DNA of 64,000 nt from Rhodopila globiformis (lineage in GTDB: Bacteria > Pseudomonadota > Alphaproteobacteria > Acetobacterales > Acetobacteraceae). Every line of letters begins with the position of its first letter. The first letter of the stretch is position 1. Location of the stretch: NCBI RefSeq assembly GCF_002937115.1, contig NZ_NHRY01000239.1:1-64000 (forward strand), given 5' to 3'. The position numbers were made by a program, and so were the translations under genes. This document shows positions 43,801-52,799 of this stretch, piece by piece. Below the pieces are notes generated by a model. That model saw only the letters and a list, made by a program, of their open reading frames with translations, was not told the origin of the DNA and ran no database searches.

Positions 43801-44685
43801 GACGCGAACATGCGCGCCCTTCTCTTGCAGAAGGAGCAGCAGGCGCAAGGCATCCGGGTCGGTGACATCGAGATAATCGCTGGTCAGCACGCGCAATCGC
43901 GCCGGCGGCCGCGTGCGCTGCTCATCGTGGCCGAGGGCTGCGTGGAGATCGTCGATCAGCAAGCGGAGCCCGGTGGTCTTGATGAAGGCAACCGCGAAGT
44001 CGATCTCGCCGGCCTGCGCCATGGCGGCGGAAAGCTGCGGCCGGAACGGGTTGGCCTGTTCGCCGGTGACCACTTTGTCGGCCGCAGCCGGATTGCGCCG
44101 GATGATGGCGTTGAGCCAGGCCTCCTGCCGATCCGGCCGCGCATCCTGGGTCGTCCAGCACGCGATGGCGGCAATATCCGGGAGAGCCTGGAGCCAGGTG
44201 CGCAGCCGTTCCTCGGTGGCATCGGTGAAATGGCGGCCGTCCTTGATCCTTTCGCCGTCGCCGAGCTTGAAACTGAGATAGAACGCTCCGGCCGGCTTCA
44301 GCGCCGCCCACAATCGCGCAAGGCAATCCGGAATCGCCACCTCGGGCAGGTGCAGCAGACTGGCGCAAGCCCAGATGCCGTCGAACATCGGCGGCCGGTG
44401 GAAGTCCTCGAAGCGCAGCACCGCGACGGCCTGGCCGATCAACGCGGACGCCCGCGCGGCGAGTTCAGTCGAGGCATCGAACGCCTGGACGCGATAGCCG
44501 CGGCCTATGAAGGCTTTCGCATCCCGTCCGGAGCCACACCCGGCATCCAGCACCAGGCCACCATGGGGAACCCAGGCAAGGAACCGGTCGTGCAGCGGCG
44601 TCATGTCGACGCCGACCGTGCCGGCGACAAACACATCTGCGTTCTGGTCGTAGTAGCGGAGAGTCTCGCCGGCAGCCGTTGACAT
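40819..44685 (-). CDS. Fusion of SAM methyltransferase, PLD nuclease, SF2 helicase and DUF3427 (SauUSI-like restriction protein)
   Basis: A single 1288-residue protein. Order: class I SAM methyltransferase-like domain (about 1-165; VLDAGCGSGRDAKAF at 45-59), PLD-type nuclease (about 205-375; HLK at 304-306 and GSSNIS at 326-331), SF2 helicase (ATGLGKT 431-437, DEFH 520-523, TATP 546-549, QQLGRGLRR 717-725), then DUF3427 (about 760-1288) including an S24/LexA-like segment with SGNSMNGG (Ser1064). PLD-helicase-DUF3427 is the layout of SauUSI, a type IV enzyme that cuts 5-methyl/hydroxymethylcytosine DNA. The methyltransferase fusion is extra and lacks DNA-methylase DPPY/SPPY motifs. It stands alone, convergent with eipB. 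Confidence 0.88.
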   Translation of the reverse strand: MSTAAGETLRYYDQNADVFVAGTVGVDMTPLHDRFLAWVPHGGLVLDAGCGSGRDAKAFIGRGYRVQAFDASTELAARASALIGQAVAVLRFEDFHRPPMFDGIWACASLLHLPEVAIPDCLARLWAALKPAGAFYLSFKLGDGERIKDGRHFTDATEERLRTWLQALPDIAAIACWTTQDARPDRQEAWLNAIIRRNPAAADKVVTGEQANPFRPQLSAAMAQAGEIDFAVAFIKTTGLRLLIDDLHAALGHDEQRTRPPARLRVLTSDYLDVTDPDALRLLLLLQEKGAHVRVFEAGTGSFHLKAYLFAGIDEQGEWRGTAFIGSSNISRMALTDGLEWNYRIEYPGDPGFLEARARFEDLFHDRRTCLLTDAWIEAYERRRVPPARAIAPGTNELDPPPEPSPIQADALNALAATRAQGYRRGLVVLATGLGKTWLAAFDAEQIAARRVLFIAHREEILHQAAATFLRIRPHSRVGFYTGKLRDGEVDVLCASVQTLGRNRHLERFPPQHFDYIVVDEFHHAAAPTYRRVLAHFAPHFLIGLTATPDRTDQSDILSLCDDNLVFTRTLFEGVTAGLLAPFHYYGIWDETVDYREIPWRSGRFDPEQLTNKLATLARARHALAQWRDHRQTRTLAFCVSVRHAEFMADQFRRQGVSAEAVYAGSTLGRSEALDQLSAGRLAVIFSVDLFNEGVDLPAIDTVLMLRPTESKILFLQQLGRGLRRAEGKERLVVLDFIGNHHSFLHKPQALAQAGDTYRQLAAFARRVEEGRLELPPGCFINFDLRLIDFLKVLDSDGTRSDYEALKAVLGRRPTLTEFYRSGANMPRMQQQYGHWFALVAEMGDLSGDEAETARAHATFLTELEKTRLVKSFKMVLLEAFQELDGWRTAPRLADLAQRSWEVLQRRRPLLGDLSDDFATSEEDGASSQWQRYWRGNPVNAWIGGFVDGTAPRFFRLEEDRFVPAFAVPAETADTLASLVQEIADYRLATYEARQPKAAASAEIIPLYRNRPNRVELAYFPNLPIACGHFKTGYADAEEHRTLGPGYGNLDPARHFIARASGNSMNGGKTPIRDGDYLLLELVSSTSAGSITGKIMAVERQDVTGDSQYLLRVVTKTRDGRYILKANNPDYADLEATGEMRTFARFRAIVDPLDLAVGQAFMREDIPPLFGETFNPGSWNSGHVVLRAPKAHVLLVTLNKQGKAEAHRYVDHWIDETTFHWQSQNATTPTSSRGREIIGHEKLGITLHLFVRDGKLEGGKAAPFVYHGRVRYLRHEGQAPMSVTFEVF

Positions 44686-45034
44686 GCCGCAATCTTATCA
44701 GTTTGCACGCATGTCGATAGCGTCCCGGATATGCGCTGTCTTCTCCTCCAGACCAGTACCTGTGTCCACCGGAGCAGGGCATGCCTGTTCACGTCCGAAG
44801 AAGGCGCACACTGGACCTGACCGCTGAAGCCGCCAAGACCGACCTGTCCTGGCGGCATCGGGCGATGTTCGTGCTTACCGAGGCGACATGGTATGTCGCT
44901 TCGGCCGCGCCAGGAGCCGCCTCACGATGGATCCGAGCTTGAAGGCCAGCTTTGCATCCACGGATCCCGGGCCTCGGAAACATTCGCCAGGAAACCAGGA
45001 CGATGCATCAAGGAAATGCCGGGCGCTGGGTTCT
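44686..45034. other. Gap upstream of the restriction-fusion gene
   Basis: About 350 bases. It must hold the promoter of the minus-strand fusion gene. I see no repeat, hairpin or clear promoter. Confidence 0.35.
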
Positions 45035-45262
45035 TTACCGATCCGCCTCGTCCGTCGTCGTCGGCTCCTGCTCGGCGTGATGCGCCGTCTCAGCGCCATG
45101 ACGATCAGAAGTTGGCATGCCGGTCGGCCTGTCGCCGTCCTTCTGCTGCAACGGAGCCGGCGGCTCGGCTCCGGTCACGCCGGAATTGGCCGGCGGATCA
45201 CTGGCCGGGAAAGTATCTTCCAGGTTCTTGTCCTGGTCGCGATCCGAACGCTCGCGGGTCAT
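45035..45262 (-). CDS. Small hydrophilic protein with DTFPASDPPAN motif
   Basis: A 75-residue, highly charged and probably disordered protein. The core EDTFPASDPPANSG is a motif seen in many small alphaproteobacterial proteins of unknown role. AAGGGA precedes the ATG at 45262. The C-terminus is rich in His, Glu and Asp. No function can be given. Confidence 0.7.
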   Translation of the reverse strand: MTRERSDRDQDKNLEDTFPASDPPANSGVTGAEPPAPLQQKDGDRPTGMPTSDRHGAETAHHAEQEPTTTDEADR

Positions 45263-45620
45263 GGCAATCCCTTTCATCCGGCGCGGATGCCGGTCGTGCC
45301 TGAACGCCACACGGCGGCCAGAGTTCACGCGCACACGACACCGCCGGTGAGGCCCGGACCTGCCAGGCTGGCCGCATGAGCGATCGCATCCGTCCCCGCA
45401 TGCTGACTCCATCCTCCAACACCACGCCCGCGCCGGCCAGCACCGCCATGGTCGCCGGCCCGCAATTCCGTTCCGCAAGGATCGCCCGGTTGACCGCTCC
45501 CAACCGAGCGGGACATACCGGCGCGCAGAGTGCAGACGACTGTTTCCCGATAGCTTATGATCCGAGGGGTTCTCCGCCAAAGAACCGGGCAGCGTTGCCG
45601 CCAGTGGTGCAGAAGACAAG
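45263..45620. other. Divergent gap ahead of the PAS_5/PYP pair
   Basis: 358 bases between the small hydrophilic gene and the PAS_5 gene. It should hold promoters in both directions. No repeat family from elsewhere in the window is seen. Confidence 0.35.
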
Positions 45621-46235
45621 ATGGCGTTGATTTTGCTTTGCCTTGTGCTGTCGTGGCTGGCTGTTCTGGCGCTGCTGTTCTCCGGCGGTGCCAGACCGTC
45701 AACAGCGCCGATGCGGCAGGCAGGCCCGGAGGGCAACGACAACGCCGATGATCACCGGCTGGTTTCCCGGCTGCGGAGCCATAGGCTGCTGATGGCGTAC
45801 CTGTTCTGGAAGGCGGCCAGGCGCGGCAACAGGCCGCCGTGCCTTGCCGACGTCCAATGGCAGGGCGCACTGGATGATCCACACATGTTCACCGTCGCCG
45901 TCGAAAATCCGGACCTGCAGCCGCCCCGTTTTCGCTATACCCGGATCGGCTCCGCGCTCGAACAGCGGCTCGGCCGCGGGCTTGCCGGCCTGCCGACTGG
46001 CGCGCATCCAGGCAACGACTATGTCGGGTCGCTGGAAGGCGCCTATCGCAGATGTGCCCGGACTTTGACGCCCAGCTATGAATACGCGAACTACAATTTC
46101 GGCGACGGCGCTCCGATAACCTTCGAGCGCCTGATCCTGCCTCTCGCCGGCATGAACGGACGCATCACCCATTTGATCGGCGTCGTGCTGTTCAGCGAGC
46201 AGGAGAAAAGGCCCAATGGAAGCGAAGGCTCCTGA
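45621..46235 (+). CDS. PAS_5-domain protein with N-terminal membrane anchor
   Basis: A 204-residue protein. An N-terminal hydrophobic helix (LILLCLVLSWLAVLALLF) anchors it; residues about 70-195 match the PAS_5 pattern (LADVQWQGALDDPHMFTV, RFRYTRIGSALEQRLGRGL, FERLILPLAGMNGRITHLIG). PAS_5 proteins in alphaproteobacteria are mostly uncharacterised sensors. Its last 20 bases overlap the start of the PYP-like gene, so the two are coupled and may work as a pair, one membrane-bound and one soluble. Confidence 0.8.
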   Translation: MALILLCLVLSWLAVLALLFSGGARPSTAPMRQAGPEGNDNADDHRLVSRLRSHRLLMAYLFWKAARRGNRPPCLADVQWQGALDDPHMFTVAVENPDLQPPRFRYTRIGSALEQRLGRGLAGLPTGAHPGNDYVGSLEGAYRRCARTLTPSYEYANYNFGDGAPITFERLILPLAGMNGRITHLIGVVLFSEQEKRPNGSEGS

Positions 46236-46593
46236 TTTCCACGACCCCGCTCTCGCATCGATCGTCGAGACGCTGCCGCCCGCCGTCGTGGATGCGCTTC
46301 CGTATGGGGCCATCCGGCTGGACCGGGAAGGGCGGGTCACATTTTACAGCGAAACGGAGCGCCGGTTGTCCGGCTACGACCAGCCGACGGTCGCGCGGTC
46401 GTTCTTCACCGAGATTGCCCCGTGCATGGACAACGCCCAGTTCCGCGGGCGGATCGACAAGGCTCTGGCGGCGGGGACGCTCGACATCACCTTCAGCTTC
46501 GTCGGGGACTTCAACGATCCGGACAGGGAACTGGATGTGCGGGTGCAGTCTGCCGCGGGCGGAGGATGCTGGATCTTTCTGCGCCGGCTATAG
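46216..46593 (+). CDS. Photoactive yellow protein homologue (PAS fold)
   Basis: A 125-residue protein, the same length as Halorhodospira PYP and alignable throughout. The chromophore cysteine is kept: Cys70 in FFTEIAPCMDN matches Cys69 in the FFKDVAPCTDS context. Tyr44 and Glu48, equivalent to Tyr42 and Glu46 that hold the p-coumaryl phenolate, are present; Thr50 is Ser52 and Arg52 is Tyr54. PYP is a blue-light receptor whose photocycle starts with chromophore isomerisation. Genes for chromophore supply (tyrosine ammonia-lyase, p-coumaroyl-CoA ligase) are not in this window. AGGAG lies ten bases before the ATG. Confidence 0.85.
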   Translation: MEAKAPDFHDPALASIVETLPPAVVDALPYGAIRLDREGRVTFYSETERRLSGYDQPTVARSFFTEIAPCMDNAQFRGRIDKALAAGTLDITFSFVGDFNDPDRELDVRVQSAAGGGCWIFLRRL

Positions 46594-46700
46594 CACCGCG
46601 ACGGCTCCGCTCCCGCCGCAACCGCGGCATGCCCCGCCGCTCCGGTCACACGCCTGCGCCGCACCTGATTCGTGGGGACAGTGCGCGAGAACCGGATGGA

Positions 46701-47078
46701 TCAGTGGATCGTCACGGACTCCGGGCGAGCGGTGCCGGCGCAAAACGCCGGTTGGCGGCAAATGACGTCGAGGACGTCCCGCAGCGACGCATAGATCCCG
46801 ATCTCGGTTATTTCGTCCCAGTGCACCTGGTCCAGACGGAAGCCATAGCCTTCCCGGTTGACCACGAAGCTTGGGCCATTCAGATCCTCGCCCCCGTCCG
46901 GCAGCAGGATCAGGTTCGCCTCATCCGCGCAGAAACCCTGCAACTCCACGGTCCATCCAGGCGCGACCTCGGTCATCACCGACTGGAAAAAGGCCTGGTC
47001 CGCCATGCCGAGCGGCGGTGGCGGCACGGCGACGGCCGGTTCCTGGCTGGTCTGGTCGCTCGATCTCTTGTAATACAT
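46701..47078 (-). CDS. Hypothetical soluble protein, 125 residues
   Basis: Begins MYYKRSSDQTSQEP with a Pro-rich stretch, then a compact domain (VELQGFCADEANLILLPDGG, GYGFRLDQVHWDEITEIG). GGAG six bases before ATG 47078 supports translation. It converges on the PYP gene. I recognise no family and the function is unknown. Confidence 0.6.
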   Translation of the reverse strand: MYYKRSSDQTSQEPAVAVPPPPLGMADQAFFQSVMTEVAPGWTVELQGFCADEANLILLPDGGEDLNGPSFVVNREGYGFRLDQVHWDEITEIGIYASLRDVLDVICRQPAFCAGTARPESVTIH

Positions 47079-47215
47079 TGCAATCTCCGGATGTGCGCTG
47101 GAGTCGCGCCCAAGCCAAATCGAGAAGTGCATTCTTGTTGCACACGGAGCAAACAAAGAAAAGTATCTTTTGTCGATTTTCGGATCAAAAATGCGACCAG
47201 CCGCCCCATGACCCC

Positions 47216-48241
47216 TCACCGCCGCATCGACCGGGCCGCCACAGCCGATCGGCGGGCGAGGGTGAGAATGGCGTTGCGCGACAGGACGTCATCGGGCCAG
47301 CCCGTGCGCTTGCAGCCGCGTTCCGCCTCCGCTACCGCCGCCAGCGCAGCGGTCAGGTTCGCCGTGGACCACAGCCCCAACGAGCGGCCGAACGCTCCGA
47401 CCTTCTGGTAGAACACCGGCGGACGGACGGCCTTCGTCGCGTCCGACGCGGTCAGGCCCTGCTCCTCCATCGCCAGCCGGGCCCGGTGCAGCTTCTGTAG
47501 ATGCAGCAGCGCCGCGCGCAGCACCTGCACCGGCGCCGCGCCCTCCGCGACCGCCAGTTCCAGCGCCCGGTCGGTGGTGGCGACGTCGCCGGTGGTCGCG
47601 GCGAACAGCGCGTCGTCCAGCGACAGCCCCGCCAGGTCGCCCACGCAGGTCAGCGCGGCATCGAGATCGACGGTGTTGCCCGGTCCCACATACAGCGCCA
47701 GCTTCTCCAGTTCCGCCCGGGTCGAGACCCGGTCGGCGCCAAGCTGCTGCGACAGCCAGGACAGCGCATCGGGCGTGACGCCGGCGCCGGCCGCCTTCAG
47801 CGTCGCGCGGATGGTTTCCTCCAGCGCGCGGCCTTCCTCGGGATAGCAGCCGATGCTCGCCCCGTCCGGCGCGGCCTCGAGCAGGCTGCGCAGCTTGGAG
47901 CGCGTCGGCAACGCGCCGGCTTCCAGCACCACCAGCGCCGGAGCACTGCCCTTCAGCAGCAGGGCGACCGGATCAGCCGCGGCGTCGGAGGCATCGCGCA
48001 CCCGCACCACGCGCCGCCCGCCCATCAGCGACAGGCCCGCCGCTTCATCCGGCAGGCGGCGGATATCCTCGCGCGCCAGTTCCGTGACCCGGAACGGATC
48101 GTCCAGCGATCCGGCGATGGCCCGCACCAGGGCCTCGGCCCGCTCCCGGATCATGCCGGCGTCGTCGCCGTGCAGCAGGACCACCCGGCAGGTCCCCGGA
48201 TCGCGCAGGAACGCCTGGAGCCGCGCGGGCGGCAGCTTCAT
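47216..48241 (-). CDS. holA: DNA polymerase III subunit delta (HolA)
   Basis: A 341-residue clamp-loader subunit. N-terminal VVLLHGDDAGMIRERAEALV starts the RecA-like fold; the middle has YPEEGRALEETIRATLKAAG and the C-terminal collar includes LLHLQKLHRARLAMEEQG. It opens the beta clamp as part of the replicase loader. Its ATG overlaps the lptE stop (ATGA), a linkage conserved in many proteobacteria together with leuS. Confidence 0.92.
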   Translation of the reverse strand: MKLPPARLQAFLRDPGTCRVVLLHGDDAGMIRERAEALVRAIAGSLDDPFRVTELAREDIRRLPDEAAGLSLMGGRRVVRVRDASDAAADPVALLLKGSAPALVVLEAGALPTRSKLRSLLEAAPDGASIGCYPEEGRALEETIRATLKAAGAGVTPDALSWLSQQLGADRVSTRAELEKLALYVGPGNTVDLDAALTCVGDLAGLSLDDALFAATTGDVATTDRALELAVAEGAAPVQVLRAALLHLQKLHRARLAMEEQGLTASDATKAVRPPVFYQKVGAFGRSLGLWSTANLTAALAAVAEAERGCKRTGWPDDVLSRNAILTLARRSAVAARSMRR

Positions 48242-48783
48242 CCCGCCTTGGCCGCCTGCTGCGCGGCCTGCCGGCGGAACCAGATGCCAAGCTGCATCGC
48301 GATCTGATCGGCGATGTTCTCGGCAATCCGCTTCTGCACCGATTCCGTTTCCAGGTCCGCGGCGAAATACTGCGCATCGATGATGTTGAAGCCGTCGATC
48401 GAGCGCGCCGATCCCGACGCCAGCCTGGTGCGCGCGGCATCGTGGGCGAACAACGTCCAGGTCGCGTTCCCGGTCAGCCGTACCCGGGTGGCGATGGTGT
48501 CGGACAGGATGCCGATGCCTTCGCCGCCGATGCCGAAGCTGACCCGTAGGTCGTAGCGGGGAGGGATTCCCGAGTCGCTGCCGAAGCGCTCCTGCAACGC
48601 CTGCCGCAGTTCCTGGCCGGGGCGCTCCGGGATGTTGCTGACGAAAACGGTTTGCAATCCACGTGCGGCCGCGCCGGTCTTACCCGAGGCCGTCGGCATG
48701 TAGACCGGCTGGAAGCCGCAGCCACCCAGGGCGGCAACGGCACCAAGGCAAAACCAGCGGCGACCAGGCATGGCGGTTACCAT
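48238..48783 (-). CDS. lptE: LPS-assembly lipoprotein LptE
   Basis: A 181-residue lipoprotein. The lipobox ALGGC follows a short basic start (MVTAMPGRRWFC), and the mature part (GFQPVYMPTASGK, NIPERPGQELRQALQERFGS) is typical of LptE, the plug of the outer-membrane LptD translocon. ATG 48783 is preferred over 48771 because AGGG is correctly spaced. The leuS stop lies only a few bases upstream and holA overlaps downstream, so leuS-lptE-holA is one unit. Confidence 0.9.
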   Translation of the reverse strand: MVTAMPGRRWFCLGAVAALGGCGFQPVYMPTASGKTGAAARGLQTVFVSNIPERPGQELRQALQERFGSDSGIPPRYDLRVSFGIGGEGIGILSDTIATRVRLTGNATWTLFAHDAARTRLASGSARSIDGFNIIDAQYFAADLETESVQKRIAENIADQIAMQLGIWFRRQAAQQAAKAG

Positions 48784-48788
48784 AGCGG

Positions 48789-51422
48789 TTACCCTGCGAG
48801 TACGTAGTTGACGATGCGGTTCGGCACGTGCACGCGCTTGACGATGCGCTTGCCCTCCAGCGCCTTGGCGACGTTGGCGTCGGCCTCGGCCGCGGCGAAC
48901 ACCACCTCGGCGGCCGCGTTCGGCGCGACCTCGACGGTGCCGCGCAGCTTGCCCATCACCTGCACCGCGATGGTGACGCTTTCCGCCACCAGCAGCGCCG
49001 GATCGGCCTCCGGCCAGGGCAGTTGCGCGACCAGCTTGTCGGCCACCGGATACAGGCGGGCGTACACGTCCTCGGCCAAATGCGGCATCATCGGGCTGCC
49101 GAGGCGGGCCAGCATTTCCACCGCCTCGCGCCGCGCCCAGTTCAGCCCGGGTTCGGCCGCGGCACGTTCGGCCTCGGTGATTGCGTTGGCCAGTTCGTAC
49201 AGCCGGGCGACGGCGACGTTGAACGCGAAGCTGTCCAGCGCCTCGGTCACCGCGGCGATGCAGCGGTGGGTGGCGCGGCGGAGCGTGCGGCCGGCGGCGC
49301 CGAAGCTGTCGGGGCGGGTTTCGGCGGGCAGGCCGTCGAGCGCCTCGGCCAGGCGGAACACGCGCTGGGTGAAGCGGAATGCGCCGGCGGCGCCGGACTC
49401 GGTCCACTCCATGTCCCGCTCGGGCGGGTTGTCGGACAGGATGAACCAGCGGGCGGTGTCGGCGCCGTAGCGGGCGATGATGGCGCCGGGGTCGATGGTG
49501 TTGCGCTTCGACTTGCTCATCGCCTCGACGCGGCCGACGACGACGGGCTGGTCGGTGCCGCGGCGGACCGCGGTGCCGTCCGGGCGCTTCTCCACCTCGT
49601 CGGGGTAGAGCCAGTGGCCGTCCTCGGTCCTGTAGGATTCGTGGTTCACCATGCCCTGGGTGAACAGGCCGGCGAACGGCTCCTCGACCGAGACGTGCCC
49701 GGTGTCCTTCATCGCGCGGGTGAAGAAGCGCGAATACAGCAGGTGCAGGATGGCGTGCTCGATGCCGCCGATGTACTGGTCCACCGGCATCCAGTGGTCC
49801 ACGGCGTCCCGGACCAGCGGCACGCCGGCGTGCGGGCTGCAGTAGCGGGCGAAATACCAGGAGCTGTCGACGAACGTGTCGAAGGTGTCGGTTTCCCGCC
49901 GCGCCGGCTTGCCGCATGTCGGGCAATCGACGTGCTTCCAGGTCGGGTGGTGGTCCAGCGGGTTGCCGGGCTTGTCGAAGGTGACGTCGTCGGGCAGGCG
50001 GACCGGCAACTGGTCGTCCGGCACCGGGACCACGCCGCAGGACTTGCAGTGGATGACCGGGATCGGGCAGCCCCAGTAGCGCTGGCGCGAGACGCCCCAG
50101 TCGCGCAGGCGCCAGTTGGTCACGCCCTGGCCGATGCCGAGCTGTTCCAGCTTCCCGATCGCGGCGCGCTTGGCGGCATCGACGTCCAGGCCGTTCATAA
50201 AGCCGGAGTTGATGATCGTCCCCGGGCCGACATAGGCCTCTTTGCCCAGGGTGAAACTGGCCGCATCGGCGCCGGGCGGCAGCACCACCGGGGTGACGGA
50301 CAGGCCGTACTTGCGGGCGAAGTCCATGTCGCGCTGGTCATGGCCCGGGCAGCCGAAGATGGCGCCGGTGCCGTATTCCATCAGCACGAAGTTGGCGATC
50401 CACACCGGATAGGTGGCGCCCTCGATGAACGGATGCTTCACCCGCAGGCCGGTGTCGAAGCCGAGCTTTTCCCCGGTCTCGATGACCGCTTCCGAGGTGC
50501 CGCGGCGGCGGCAATCGGCGACGAACGCCTCGGCATCCGGGTTCCGGCTGGCAACGGCGGCGGCGAGCGGGTGTTCCGGGGCGATAGCCAGGAACGACAT
50601 GCCGTAGAGCGTGTCGGGACGGGTGGTGTAGACCTCCACCGTCTCCTGGCTGTCGGCCAGGCTGAAGGTCAGGCGGGCGCCCTCGCTGCGGCCGATCCAG
50701 TTGGCCTGCATCAGGCGGACGCGCTCGGGCCAGCGGTCGAGACTGTCCAGCGCCTCCAGCAGGTCCGGCGCATATTTGGTGATGCTGAGGAACCACTGGC
50801 TGAGCAGCTTTTTCTCCACCAGGGCGCCGGAGCGCCAGCCGCGGCCGTCGATCACCTGTTCGTTCGCCAGCACGGTGCCGTCGATCGGGTCCCAGTTGAC
50901 CCAGCTTTCCTTGCGTTCGACCAGGCCGGCCTTGAGGAAGTCCAGGAACAGCTTCTGCTGGTGGCGGTAGTATTCCGGCTGGCAGGTGGCGAATTCGCGC
51001 TCCCATTCCAGCGACAGGCCCATGCGCTTGAGCTCGGCGCGCATGTTGGCGATGTTCTCATAGGTCCATTTGGCCGGATGGACGCCGCGCTCGCGGGCGG
51101 CGTTCTCGGCGGGCAGGCCGAACGCGTCCCAGCCCATGGGGTGCATCACCGAGAAGCCGCGGGCGCGCTTGTAGCGGGCGACGACATCCCCCAGCGTGTA
51201 ATTGCGCACGTGCCCCATGTGGATCTTGCCGGAGGGGTAGGGGAACATCTCAAGCACATAGTATTTCGGCTTGCCGTCGGCGGGGACATCGGCGACGCGG
51301 AAGCAGCCGCGTTCGTCCCAGGCGGCCTGCCAGCGCGGTTCGGCTGCGGCGAAATCGTAGCGCGGGCCGGAGTCCGGGGCTGCAGGCTCCTGCCGTGGGG
51401 CGGCTGTACTCGTATCGTTCAT
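48789..51422 (-). CDS. leuS: Leucyl-tRNA synthetase
   Basis: An 877-residue class I synthetase. HIGH motif [14 protein letters not shown], the CP1 editing domain ([12 protein letters not shown] region), the zinc-like cysteine pair in [13 protein letters not shown], and KMSKS as [16 protein letters not shown] 51422 is chosen; an in-frame TTG 36 bases upstream has no supporting SD. It heads the leuS-lptE-holA operon. Confidence 0.96.
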   Translation of the reverse strand: MNDTSTAAPRQEPAAPDSGPRYDFAAAEPRWQAAWDERGCFRVADVPADGKPKYYVLEMFPYPSGKIHMGHVRNYTLGDVVARYKRARGFSVMHPMGWDAFGLPAENAARERGVHPAKWTYENIANMRAELKRMGLSLEWEREFATCQPEYYRHQQKLFLDFLKAGLVERKESWVNWDPIDGTVLANEQVIDGRGWRSGALVEKKLLSQWFLSITKYAPDLLEALDSLDRWPERVRLMQANWIGRSEGARLTFSLADSQETVEVYTTRPDTLYGMSFLAIAPEHPLAAAVASRNPDAEAFVADCRRRGTSEAVIETGEKLGFDTGLRVKHPFIEGATYPVWIANFVLMEYGTGAIFGCPGHDQRDMDFARKYGLSVTPVVLPPGADAASFTLGKEAYVGPGTIINSGFMNGLDVDAAKRAAIGKLEQLGIGQGVTNWRLRDWGVSRQRYWGCPIPVIHCKSCGVVPVPDDQLPVRLPDDVTFDKPGNPLDHHPTWKHVDCPTCGKPARRETDTFDTFVDSSWYFARYCSPHAGVPLVRDAVDHWMPVDQYIGGIEHAILHLLYSRFFTRAMKDTGHVSVEEPFAGLFTQGMVNHESYRTEDGHWLYPDEVEKRPDGTAVRRGTDQPVVVGRVEAMSKSKRNTIDPGAIIARYGADTARWFILSDNPPERDMEWTESGAAGAFRFTQRVFRLAEALDGLPAETRPDSFGAAGRTLRRATHRCIAAVTEALDSFAFNVAVARLYELANAITEAERAAAEPGLNWARREAVEMLARLGSPMMPHLAEDVYARLYPVADKLVAQLPWPEADPALLVAESVTIAVQVMGKLRGTVEVAPNAAAEVVFAAAEADANVAKALEGKRIVKRVHVPNRIVNYVLAG

Positions 51423-52092
51423 AGGCGGATGTATCGTTCGCCGCGGTGCCTGTTGCAAGTGGATATAGGCCGACGAGCCGCAAAGCGGGTCGGCGTGGCA
51501 CCGCTGCGATCAGGCGCGCGGAAGCCCGGCCATGGACCGATCAGCGGACCTGCCGTTCCGCCCGGTGCCGCCGGCCGGAGCAATTGCGCAGCCGCCCGAG
51601 GACCACGCGGTGCCGCCATCGGCGTGACCTATGGCGGCCGGGAGGCACCGGCACCGCCGATCGGCGGGCGCTTCGGAAGTCTTCCTGGCGTCATCCGGGC
51701 CGGGCCACATCGGCGTTGAAACGGCGGCACAGGCGGCGCCACTGCGCTGTCGTCATGGCGGTCACCATGACGCCATGGCAACGGCCGCCGTTCCCTTGAA
51801 GCCTGTGCGGCCCGGGCCGCCCATCCGTGTCCCAGTGCAGTTCGGGCCGTGCCGGCTGCCATCAACGCCCGGACCGTTCACAAAACCAATCGTTCGCCGG
51901 ATGGCACTTGGCAGTCGTTCTCGCCGCATATAGATTGGCGTCGTCATGAAGAGGCATCCGGGTGATCCGGACGCCGCCAACCTGCCGACCCGGGCAAGGT
52001 GGCATCCATTTGGACATGCGGCAGGGAACAGGCGTTTCCGAGCAACGAACCGGGAAGGGTGGTCGCCCTTCCAACCGTAGGAAAGGCACACC
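51423..52092. other. Gap between leuS and a small plus-strand gene
   Basis: About 670 bases with no convincing gene or repeat of the named families. The leuS promoter must lie at its left end. Confidence 0.35.
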
Positions 52093-52473
52093 GTGGTGAC
52101 CTACTCGAATATCCGCACGCGGGCTCTGCGAGAGATGCTGGCGCAAACGTCGTTCGCCGACGCGGCGGCGCGTGATCGGATCGACGAACTGATGCGGCTT
52201 GAAGAGTGGTTGCACAAGCAACCTCATGGCATGGCAGCGAACGTCAGCCTGTTCCACATGCGGCGGCGCCATCCGGTGGAGACGGTCCGCTTTCTGTCCG
52301 AACTTCGCAATGGCATCTACATGGAGGAGCAGGCGGCCAAAGCCCATGCAGAGGCCGCGCAACAGGCGCGTGATGAGGCACATCGTCTTCTGCTCCAGGT
52401 GAATGACGCGCGGCGCGCGGAAGAGCTCGCGAGGGTGCGGGATGCCTGGCTTGCCGCGGGCGGCCGGCCGTAA
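52093..52473 (+). CDS. Hypothetical protein with helical C-terminus, 126 residues
   Basis: Starts at GTG behind AGGAAAGG (MVTYSNIRTRALREMLAQTS). The C-terminal half (EEQAAKAHAEAAQQARDEAH, then VNDARRAEELARVRD) should be one long helix or coiled coil. No family is recognised. A well-placed SD and consistent third-position bias support coding. Confidence 0.6.
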   Translation: MVTYSNIRTRALREMLAQTSFADAAARDRIDELMRLEEWLHKQPHGMAANVSLFHMRRRHPVETVRFLSELRNGIYMEEQAAKAHAEAAQQARDEAHRLLLQVNDARRAEELARVRDAWLAAGGRP

Positions 52474-52799
52474 GGGGCGGTCCGGGATGGTGCGTCCGCG
52501 GCAGGGACAGCGTGGTCGACGGCGCATTTCCGTTCGCACAGAGAAGAAGCCGAGGGTCATGGAGGGCCACAGGGGGCAGGGGACGCCGTGCGGGCCGGTG
52601 CGGATGGTGGCGTCGTGGCAGGCGGCTTCACCGGTCCGGCGGGGGGGGCGAGGGCCAGCGTCGCATCGTCCGGCCGTGCCGCTTGCCGTGCGCTCCGCGC
52701 GCAGCGCCATAGTGGCGGCCGACGAGGAGTCCGCCCTCATTCCGTCAGCTCTTGCGACGAGCGGCAGTCTTGTCCCGAGTGGGTCAAGGCAGCGGCAGA

